From the NCBI GenBank assembly GCA_022575985.1, contig JAKSXM010000123.1, positions 186,001 to 250,000 of the forward strand: DNA of 64,000 bases. Reading direction: 5' to 3'. Position 1 is the first letter of the stretch, and each line of letters starts with the position of its first letter. The notes beneath the pieces were generated by a model. The model had not been told where the DNA came from and ran no database searches. It worked only from the letters and a program-made list of their open reading frames with translations. Positions 25,672-35,100 of this stretch are shown in pieces. Source of the stretch: Anagrus nilaparvatae. Lineage: Eukaryota > Arthropoda > Insecta > Hymenoptera > Mymaridae. The position numbers were made by a program, and so were the translations under genes.

Positions 25672-27321
25672 TGGCCAATATTGGTCTAATTATTGGTTTA
25701 ATTATTGGTTAAGGGGTCAACAAAAAATTTTTCTTCTACAATATTCGAATAGCAAGGGAAAAATGAGCTCATTTTGAAAAAAAAATTTTTATTTTTGACC
25801 GAAAAATAAGCAAGTTATCATAATTTTAAGATTTTTTTAAAAATTGTCCAAAAATCCCTCACTGTAAAAAGTAACTTTCTTAGATTCACAAAAAAAATAG
25901 AATATTTTGGAAAAATGAGTAATTTTTCGAAAAAAAACGTAAATTTACTAAATTTAGTATATTCATTAAAATTTTGAGTATTTCCGATTTTTTTTGTAAA
26001 TTCACGAGAAAAATTGTTAATTTATAATTTTTTTTTCGAAAATTAACAAAAAATATTTGCTAATTTACAAATTTTTTTGTAAATTCACAAGAAAAAATCG
26101 AGAATTCTCGAATTCGTTGTTAATATACTAAATTTAGTAAATTTACGATTATTTTCGAAAATTTTCTATTTTTTTTTGTGAATATAAGAAAGTTACTTTT
26201 TACAATACAGTTTTAGGGTCATTATAAAATATTCTAACTTTAAATAACGATAACTCGCTTATTTGTCGGACAAAAATGAAATTTTTTTTTTTAAAACGTC
26301 AAACTTTTTTCCTGGATGTTTGAATATTTACAACAAAAAAACTTTTTATAAACAGAAATTATTTTTTTGGGCCAAAAACTACTCTAATGCATTTACAAAC
26401 TAAAGTAAGTTCTAAAGTAATTTTCTTGTCAGCGGCCAGAAAGCACGTATTTCCCGGCCGCTGCGCGACCGGAAAAGACGCGTTTTCTCGCCACTGACGA
26501 AGAAAAATTGTATACGACCCTTGTCCATAAATAAAGAATGAACCAAATCGCAGTTTACCAACCTCGGCTTCGCCTCGGATGTACTCCAGTCACAACACGG
26601 GATTGCGGTTGATTTTTTCCCCACTAATGAGGTTTGTTCCCCTATATGTTTTTTGGGTCGCCGATCACGAATTTTGGGGTCCCGAAGTCCGTGTAAGGGC
26701 GGAACACCCTTAAATTTGCAAATTCACCCTTTTAAGGGGTATTTTAACAATATTTTTAACAGGAGTTATTAATAATAATTTAAGCAGATTATAATAGGTT
26801 TTTTTGGCTTGCTAATCACGAATTTGAGGGTCCCAAGTGTGTAAAATTGATTAAGCACCCTTAAATTTGCAAATCAACCCCCCCTCCCGTGATTTGACTG
26901 GAGTAATGGTAATTTACGTGCGATTTGGACCATTCTTTACTTTTCTGGACACGGGATCGTAATATACTATTTCCAAAAAAAATAATTTTTGCATATAAAA
27001 AGTTATTTTGTTGTAAATATTCAAATAGCCAGGAAAAAATTCGACGATTTTTAAAAAAAAGTTTTTGTTTTTGATCGAAAAATAAGCGAGTTATCGTTTT
27101 TTAAAGTTAGAATATTGTATAATGACCCTAAACTGGGATTTTTGGACAATTTTTTAAAAAATCTTAAAATGATGATAACTTGCTTATTTTCCGGTCAAAT
27201 ATAAAAATTTTTTCTTCAAAATGAGCTCATTTTTCCCTGGCTATTCGAATATTGTAGAAGAAAAATTTTTTGTTGACCCCTTAACCAATAATTAAACCAA
27301 TAATTAGACCAATATTGGCCA
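25672..27321. mobile_element. Nested palindromic element with an ACTCCAGTCA element in its centre
   Basis: The outer ~85 bp at each end are almost perfect inverted copies (GGCCAATATTGGTCTAATTA inward, then GGTTAAGGGGTCAACAAAAA). Further pairs are 25690-25870 with 27140-27300, 26200-26370 with 26985-27140, and 26515-26575 with 26920-26975. The centre, 26581-26913, has the same TACTCCAGTCA/TGACTGGAGTA ends and GTTTTTTGGGTCGCC words as the foldback at 12760-14581. A further palindrome (25868-26215) lies inside the left arm. No protein-coding content. Confidence 0.75.
26428..26575. repeat. GC-rich segment repeated in inverted orientation at 27635-27775
   Basis: GTATTTCCCGGCCGCTGC, then GACGCGTTTTCTCGCCACTG and CATAAATAAAGAATGAACCA, ends at AAATCGCAGTTTACCA. 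The reverse complement of 27635-27775 gives the same order of words (GTATTTCCCAGACGCTGC, AAAGACGTGTTTT, AAATCGCAGTTTACCA). One copy lies inside the palindromic element and the other lies outside it. Confidence 0.6.
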
Positions 27322-27634
27322 ATATTGGTCCAATTATTCCACAAATTCAGAGTCTTATATCTACGAACAGAATCTTACATTAATCAATGCCATTAAAAAT
27401 CAACTCCTTGAAACTTTTTGAAAATTTTTTTGGTAAAAGTTGAAAGATCAAGGAAAAAAATGAGATCAGCCGGATGTTATTTGGATTAATCCTTGAAGTC
27501 CAGTAAAGTTTTGAAAATTGGCTAAAAACAGCTATTTTTGGACCTTTTAGAACTTGTATCTCGGCAACTCGTCCTGAGACGTAAATTACCTTAAATTACT
27601 CGACATAAATTACCTTAAATTACCATAAATGGTA

Positions 27635-27775
27635 TGATGGTAAACTGCGATTTGGGGCATTTCTTTATTTATGAAAAAGGACAGTATAAAATTTTCCTGT
27701 TTCTGTGGCGATGAAAAAACACGTCTTTGCCAGACTAGCAGCGTCTGGGAAATACTTGCTTTCGGGCTGTGAACC
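27635..27775. repeat. Inverted partner of 26428-26575
   Basis: It begins TGGTAAACTGCGATTTGGGG and ends with GGGAAATACTTGCTTTCGGG, the complement of the segment at 26428-26575. It is not coding as far as can be seen. Confidence 0.6.
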
Positions 27776-29700
27776 AGAAAAAAATTTTGAAGCATATTAA
27801 AAAATTAGAAAGTGGAAAAATTGAAATTTTTATGTTATTTAAAAGGGAAACTTCAAGTGCTTCAAAATCTCGAAAAAAAATAAGAGACACTCTAATATAT
27901 TTTTTACGCAGCTATACTAATTTATCCGCTTCAACAACAAACTTTGATCCAAAAATTAGAGTCATATATATATTTCAAAATTACAGGACAGTGAAACTGG
28001 AATAAATAATTATTTTATTCATAAACCGATTAGAATTAACTATAGTTTCCGAAAAAATGGTTTTTGCATTAAAATAATATATATTAATTACAATTAGTAT
28101 GCAACGAAGTACTGATGTAATTATTTCCTGTATAATTATCAAATAATTATATTATTTCAACGTTGATGTAAACTTTTGAATCTTAAAACTTTGTAATTTT
28201 TTTCTTTTAAACGCCGAGCTACACAAGCTATTTCAGCTGTAAATGGCAGCCCGAATGTCCGGACAAAGATTTTTATAAATTTTTAGTAAGAAATGGTTTT
28301 TTAAAGGCTATCTTTTTAATATACAATTTTTATGTAATTTTATTTTATTACCCTCTGTTTTAAGGATGATGCCTACCAAGCTGGGGATAATAGAAATAAG
28401 AAACTATTACTCTCTCTTTCTATCATATTACTATAGAAGCGAGAACCTTGCGCGCGCACAACTATACGATAGCATTGTTAAATAAATAAAATTTTCGTTA
28501 TAAACAAACCACCCTAGTCTAAAATAAATTGAATAATTATATTCTACGATATGTTTTTTATATGTTATAATTTTTTCATCAAAAACTATACGCAAAAAGT
28601 ATTTAAATTTTCTGTTACAAAATGCCGTCCCATAAGAATCACGTGTATAAGATGCTCGGAGAACCAAAATTATTTTTAATTAATTTAATAATGAAGGAGT
28701 CACCCTAGGATCTTATAATTTTAAATTTGTATTTTTTAATATGATTTCTTGTTATATACCAACTTTCATTAAAATCTATACGCAAACAAAAAAGGTGAGC
28801 AACATCCTTAAAAAAATTAGTAAATTTAAAAAAAAAATTATAAATAAGTAAATATACGAAAAACTCGAAAATTCTTGATTTCTTTTTTGTGAATTTGCGA
28901 GAAAAGTTGTTGAAAATAGTTTTGTTTTACAACTTTTTCTCGAATTCACAAGAAAAAATTGAATTTACAGGAGTAAGTTTTAATTGCTTATATTATTTTT
29001 TTTTAAAAGAATATAAATTCAACTCGCGTAAATTATTTTATAATTAATTAATTTTTTCTTTGTGATTATCTACTGTATATAAATTAATGTTTTGGTTTCA
29101 AATGACCAATTTTGAAATTGACAAAATTTTAATAGGGTTTCTGTATCCGAAAATTGTTAACTCTTTATATAAATAATCAATATCAAGAAATAGCTCTTCA
29201 AAATTAAAGTTCCAAATATACATGTTTTTCAGGAAATCTTTTAAGAAAACTATAAATTAGAACTATGATTTTACAAGGTTTTATCCAAGAAATAATTAAA
29301 TATAAAAAGAAAAGTTAAATTTTTTGAAAAAATGAAAAATAAATTTTTGAGACTTATTTTTCTAAAAAAATTAAAATTTTACAGCTAATTATATTCAAGT
29401 ATTGATAATCTTAGCCAAAATCAAGCATTTGGTATACCATTTACTGACCCTGGTATTAGAAGGTAAAGAATTAAAACTGACAAATTTTTTAAGTTTTATA
29501 ATTATCAGTTTTTATTTTAATATTTTTTGTACAAATTTAAAAATTGCAAAAAAAAAATAGGTAATCATATTTTTCTATCAATCTATTCATCATTTAAAAA
29601 AAATCCAAAATATGTATTATAAAGAAAAAAGTAAAATTACAATTAAAACAAATTAACATAATAAATATATATTGAAAAATAATTTATTATCAATTTACTT
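27776..29700. other. Gene-free stretch
   Basis: No supported exon. There are imperfect inverted fragments around 28820-29000 (TTTGTGAATTTGCGAGAAAA against TTTTTCTCGAATTCACAAG) related to those inside 25868-26215, and a GCGCGCGC patch near 28450. Confidence 0.5.
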
Positions 29701-29733
29701 GTAGATGTTTTAATAGTAGTATATCATTTTTTT

Positions 29734-29739
29734 TTTATT
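29734..29739 (-). terminator. Poly(A) signal after last exon B
   Basis: TTTATT on the plus strand reads AATAAA on the gene strand, 40 bp beyond the stop codon. Confidence 0.5.
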
Positions 29740-29778
29740 AATTAAATTTATATACTAAGTGATTAAATAACATAACTT

Positions 29779-29895
29779 TTACACTTCTCGATCTTCTCCT
29801 TTATCGGTACCAGCCCATTTTGGTATATGGTAAGTAAAATATGCTGGAACAAACATAACTCCGATAACCATAAATGCTCCGTGGCAACATATTTC
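29779..29895 (-). CDS. Alternative last exon B (distal) of the COX8-like gene
   Basis: The acceptor ATGTTACAG is followed by GAA ATA TGT, reading EICCHGAFMVIGVM, and continues to HIPKWAG and a charged tail. The HI-P-x-W stretch after the membrane segment is closer to the usual COX8 ending than exon A, so B may be the ancestral form. A poly(A) signal lies at 29734-29739 (minus strand). Confidence 0.7.
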   Translation of the reverse strand, partial: EICCHGAFMVIGVMFVPAYFTYHIPKWAGTDKGEDREV

Positions 29896-31655
29896 CTGTA
29901 ACATAAATTTTTTAAATTTATTATGTGTATATTAAAATAATATAAATAAAGTTTTAAAATGAAAATTTAAAATTATTAATTATAAAACTTACAAAATTAT
30001 TATCATATTTATTTATGGAATTATGGTATAAATATGATTAAAAATAACATAGCAGGATTCGGATATAGGTTTACAAAACAGGTTTATTGTTATTAGGATA
30101 ATCGTTGTAAGGATAATCACAATTTTTGGAATAAGGTTCGATTTTTCTTATGCTGGAAGTATATGTAGCCATAAGATAAATATTTTTACATTGTACCTGT
30201 ATGATAAAAATTTAATTAGTTAATATGGAAAAATAAAAATTCAAATAGATGTCACAACTTAAGGGGGTCACTCATTATAACTTACTTACAATCCTTTTTA
30301 GAATACTTACTTAAATTAAAATTTAAATTATTTTTTATAGAATAAATTGATATAGAAATATTTTGATATTATCGAAAATCAAAGAAAAAAAATTTTATTT
30401 AAAATGTAATTATAATTTATTATATTCATTTTTTAATTTAAACTAAAAATTAACACATATATTAAAATATAATTAATATTTCTATTAAATAATTTATTCT
30501 TCATCTTTCCTAAATTTTATTCCGTTATAAGTTGTGATTTGAGTTGTAATATAAATCGGAGTAATCATAACTCCTACTACCATGACAGCACCATGTAAAC
30601 ATTTTTCCTATAGTAAAAAGAATAATAAAATAATATTTATTTTCTTGGTTTTTTCCTTTACACTTTTTAATAAAGGACTATATTATTTTGAAAATTTGAT
30701 TATGCATTGTAAAATTGTTGTTGTTGTGTAAAGAAAATATATTTTTTTTGTAAAGTATGTATATTTATTAGCCTGACAATGATTTTATGAAATAGTTTTG
30801 AGTCATAATCATTAGAAGCAAAAGGGTTTAAGTTTATTTTTTATTTTAGATTGAGAATTTTATAACTTTTTAAGGATTTTATAAAGCTTCTGCATAACTT
30901 TACTGATTTCACGTAGCTTTTGTTACTATAAAAATTTATGTAAATGATGGAAGAACTTAAAAGTATTTTAATAGCTTTTAATTTTAAGGCAGTAATCATT
31001 TATGAATCAAAACTATTTTTAATTCTCAGGCTAATTTTTATTTCCCTACAGGCAATAATGAGCAATTTTGATAGTGTCATGAAATCAATGCTGTGAGCAG
31101 AAAAAAATAATTATAATACCAAATATGTTTTCAAAAAACTGTTTAAGAATGTAAAACTTGGTGATTAAATAAATTCTTGTAAACAATATTATCACTATGA
31201 GAATATGAACTTTAAAGTAAAGAAGGTTATGAGCAAGTTTTAATTTAAGTGTATGTATGAATAAAATAATTTAATAATAATGTATAAATAATATGTTAAA
31301 CTTTGATGTATCAAATATATCATTAACGTGTAATTAACCTAAAATTTGTAACAATTCTTTAATCCCAAAAATCTATGTTAAATTAATTAAAATCTAATAA
31401 TTAGGTGTAATCAAAATAAAGAAAATTGAAAGCCATAATTAACTTTTAACTAAAATTATTTTATCAGCTGGAAATTTTTTATTATGTAATGCCTAATTTT
31501 AATCTAAAATAACCATTTATAAAAAAAAAATGTATCCTTACCGCAATTGTAAGTTTACTTCTTGGTTTTGTAATCATTACATTAGAATTTAATCTTGTTA
31601 CCATTGATTTTGAGATTTTTGGAGAAACTTGAGCAAATTTTTGAATTGCAAACAT
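29779..31655 (-). CDS. Small mitochondrial inner-membrane protein, COX8-like, with alternative last exons
   Basis: The common exon is 31655-31542 (38 codons, start MFAIQKF), ending at donor GTAAGG. Either of two phase-0 last exons can follow: 30607-30494 (37 codons plus TAA) or 29895-29779 (38 codons plus TAA). The predicted proteins are 75 and 76 aa. The common exon is basic and Ser/Thr-rich without acidic residues, like a mitochondrial presequence. The last exons share the pattern E-x-C-x-H-G-A-x-M-V-x-G-V-M then P-x-Y-x-T, a single membrane segment followed by a polar tail. The order of these features resembles cytochrome c oxidase subunit 8, a small single-span subunit of complex IV. The assignment is tentative; the gene structure is more certain. 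The start at 31655 is the first ATG in frame. Confidence 0.6.
30071..30196 (-). CDS. Possible third last exon between A and B
   Basis: After an acceptor (ATCATACAG) there are 41 open codons in phase 0, starting VQCKNIYLMATY and ending before TAA. As in exons A and B, the third residue is Cys. It is Tyr/Asn/Pro-rich and lacks the membrane segment, so it may be a diverged or decayed duplicate or chance. Confidence 0.25.
   Translation of the reverse strand, partial: VQCKNIYLMATYTSSIRKIEPYSKNCDYPYNDYPNNNKPVL
30416..30421 (-). terminator. Poly(A) signal after last exon A
   Basis: AATAAA on the gene strand, about 75 bp beyond the stop codon of exon A. It is placed so that use of A would end transcription before B. 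Confidence 0.45.
30494..30607 (-). CDS. Alternative last exon A (proximal) of the COX8-like gene
   Basis: The acceptor TTACTATAG is followed by GAA AAA TGT, reading EKCLHGAVMVVGVM and ending in an acidic KDEE tail. It is homologous to exon B in its first 22 residues but differs in the C-terminal tail. A poly(A) signal (AATAAA on the minus strand) lies downstream at 30416-30421, as needed for a terminal exon. Confidence 0.7.
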   Translation of the reverse strand, partial: EKCLHGAVMVVGVMITPIYITTQITTYNGIKFRKDEE

Positions 31656-31768
31656 CTTGAACAAATTATTTTTTTTAATGTAAAAATGTATAATAATCTT
31701 TTATAATGAAGAAAATTCAGCTAATGTGAGGCTTGCGCTCTTGTAATCTTTGGTTGAATTACAAAATA

Positions 31769-31776
31769 GCTTCTGC
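31769..31776. repeat. Left 8-bp target-site duplication of the P element
   Basis: GCTTCTGC directly precedes the left terminal repeat and is repeated exactly at 38807-38814. Eight bp is the target duplication length of P-type transposons. Confidence 0.9.
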
Positions 31777-31806
31777 CAGGATGAACTTAACAAGGTGGAG
31801 TATCTT
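31777..31806 (+). repeat. Left terminal inverted repeat of the P element
   Basis: It is identical over 30 bases to the reverse complement of 38777-38806; the sequences diverge at base 31. Confidence 0.92.
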
Positions 31807-32109
31807 TTATGTTAACTGTATGTATTGCATTGGATTACAATTTGAGTAAACTTACCCAAACTCACCACGAGGCGGCAGTATAATTAGCCGGTTATTCTGA
31901 CGGTTATATACGTGTGAATAATAAGTTATAAAGCACATGTTTTTGTTTATACATTTTTTAATAAAGTATATACCATATTATAATAATATGAGCAATTATA
32001 CAGTAATTTTTGTTTTTTATTATGTTTTAAAATTTTTGATAAGTGTATGATCATCTAATTATTAAGCAATAATTTTATGTTTTTACTATTTAAATAATAA
32101 TACGAAAAA

Positions 32110-35100
32110 ATGAAAGAAGTTTGTGCCGTTCTTAATTGTGACTCAAAGAAAAAAACTCATCAAAGTTATTCTTTCTTTAGTATTCCTAATCCAAAATTAT
32201 CAATTTGGTCTAGGATTTTAAAGAGTAACTTAAAAAAGACTTCTTTAGTCTGCCAAAAGCATTTTAATGATGATGCATTCCAGCCTGATCATTACCATGC
32301 AAAAACTGCTGATGGAACTGTGCTACTAAATGTAAGTTTTTTTTTTAAATAATTAATCCTTACTAGGGTGATTAAACCAATTAATTAAGTTTTAATAGCT
32401 TTATTAATTATTTAAAAATATTTATTTTCACATTTAAATCATTGTTTTATAAAATACAAGTACCAAATATAGAAATAGTAGAAAAATTATTAAAGTGAAA
32501 AGTTATTGCATAGTGTATTTGTATATTTATAGTGTAATAAGTATAATAAAATTTTAGTTCTTTTTATATTAATCAGTTTTAAATAAAGTTCATCTGATTG
32601 TCATCGAGTACTGAAATGCCATGGTTAACTATTTTAAGCTGTACAAAAAGTGGTATATCAAGTTAGAATTATTTTAGCTCATCTGAATTTCATCGAATAC
32701 TAATATATTATTAAATTTAACAAAAGTTAATGATATAATAGTATTCGATGAAATTTAGATCAGCTTAAATCATTAAAACTTAATATACTACTATTCGTAT
32801 AACTCAAAATTGTTAAACATGGTAATCCAGTACTCGATGAATTACAAGGGCTCAAAATTGTTGTACCAAAATTTCAATTATCAAAAACAGTTAAAAATAG
32901 TAAGCTAGTAGTGAATATGTACTACAGATGAACCCCAATTATCAATGTTTACTATATAAAGCAATAAGCAAAGATCCTCTGAAATGAAGAACAAGTTAAC
33001 TTGTCAAACTTAAGGTACTTTGATGCTGGATAAGTTGTAACAGTTCATATATAATATGTCTTCTGTAAGTTCCAAAATTCTCATAAAACAATAAAAAATT
33101 ATGCCAGTACAAAAAAAAGGACAATTAATAAAGTTGATTGTTTCTTTGCAAAAATTGGACTTTAAAATTTAACTTTTAAATTAAGAAAATAAGGATTTGT
33201 ATCAAAAGCAACATAAAACTAACTCACATAATGAAGTGAAAAGAATTAGACTTTTTGGTTCTTAGTTTCTTATAATAAAGTGAAAAATATAACTTAGTAT
33301 GAGTTTTTTTTAACAATATCTCTAGGCTATATGTTACTTTTTTTATTATTATTTTTTTTTAATGAGACTTCTAATAATTAAAACTTACTTTTTAATTTAA
33401 TTTAATTTCATATTTTAACAAATTTTTAAAAAAATATGAAATTTTTTATTTCAATATTTATAAATAAAATAGTGGTCACTAATTGGTGATTCATTGGTCA
33501 TTGATTGGGGTCTGTGGTCACTAATTGGTGAAATGAGAATTTTTTCTTTTAATTTAAATTAAAATAAAATATAACTTAATTTTTTACAATATACTAGCGT
33601 TTTTCTAGTTAATCTACTATCAAATTTTCAAAAATAAAAAAGAAATAGAAACTATTCATTAAAAATGTTTATTTATTTACACTTAAATTTGCTCTTTTTG
33701 AACTTTGGTCACTAACTGGTTCAATCACCCTATTTATTCCATTCGTAAAATATACTATTTAAAAATGCTGTATTTTTATTCAATAATATTTGTGATAGGT
33801 TCCTAAGAAAAGAAAGCGTCTGAAGAAGGATGCTGTTCCAATAGCGAATGAAGATACTGACAATAATGTACGTTTAAGTGATTGTGTGGAAAATGAAAAT
33901 TTAGTGACTATATTTACTACCCCGAGTAGAAAGGAAAAAGAAAAATTAAAATCACCAAAGAAAAGCGATGCTGATGATACTATGGTATTTATTTAATAAG
34001 TGAATAATTTAAACTTTGCCTTTAGCTAGTTATTAATTTTTTGTACAGAATTTTTTGGAAGAAAACTTAATGCAAGACTTATTGTCATTTAATGAAGATA
34101 AATTTATTCAAATTACTGCTACTCCTACTACTACTCCTACTGCAAGAAAAGAATTATTTCCACGGCTAGAATTCTCAACCCCATCGACAGAACCTGTAAT
34201 TTTGATTAATCTAATAAATGAATTTTTTATATGTATTACACTTTTACTATATTTTTAGTTGGAAAACAGTACTTGCAGCAACATTGATTCATTATTAAAT
34301 GATAGCGTAATGGAATGCTCCGATTCTGACCATGTTGAAAATCAAAATATTCACAATAATACCATTAATGATGCTGAAACTGAAAAATCGAAATATTTAA
34401 AATTAATTGAAAACGTATATAATGGGAAGATTGTTATACAATTACCCAGCAATGAATGGAAGTTTATCAAAGCAAGAAAAAATCAAATTAATTTTTGCAG
34501 GGAGCATGTATACCAAGAAAAGCATTCAACTTTTGTAAACATTGAGTTTAGTAAGCAGGTTTGTAAATATGTATACTGTTTTACTAATTATTGTTTAGTA
34601 AACATATTTTATTTATTAACAAATATGAATATTTTACAGTTACGTCTTAATGAAGAAGGACACGCATTAATGTTAAGGCATAAACTTTTACCTGAAAATT
34701 GTAATATTTCCCCTTTAGAATTACCAACAGACAAGGATAGCTTAGAGCTAATGTTACGCAATATAGATACATATAGACTTTGCATGGGTGGTCCTACTTT
34801 GAATACATATGCTAACGTTGATTTACGTTGTGTCAGAAAAGATCCGCCAGTTTGGAGACATATTAAGTGCTCTTTGGTGATGGATCATGGAGGTCAAGTA
34901 TGTACAAAATGTCTTTCACTGCATAAACTGTTTGGACAGAAAATTAAGCGTACCCAGAAAAAACAAATAGAAAAAACTTTATTGCTGAGAAGAAAAAATA
35001 CAATAAGATTAAATCAATTTAAAAGGGCGGAATCGATTTACGTTCCAGAAAATAGTTCTCCCAGAACTAAAGACAAATACAAACTACTGAAAAATCAAAG

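Noticed and set aside
26412..26624. 70-codon minus-strand frame with an Arg-rich segment
   Set aside because: It spans the junction of two repeats inside the palindromic element, and the homologous segment at 27.7 kb encodes a different peptide.
27769..28005. 78-codon plus-strand frame
   Set aside because: Low-complexity Lys/Ile/Ser-rich with no domain or partner exon.
34559..34639. Uninterrupted frame through intron 4 of the P transposase
   Set aside because: The 81 bp have GT-AG ends, a pyrimidine-poor but usable acceptor and a Tyr/Asn/Phe-rich peptide unlike its neighbours; treated as an intron, though retention would keep frame.
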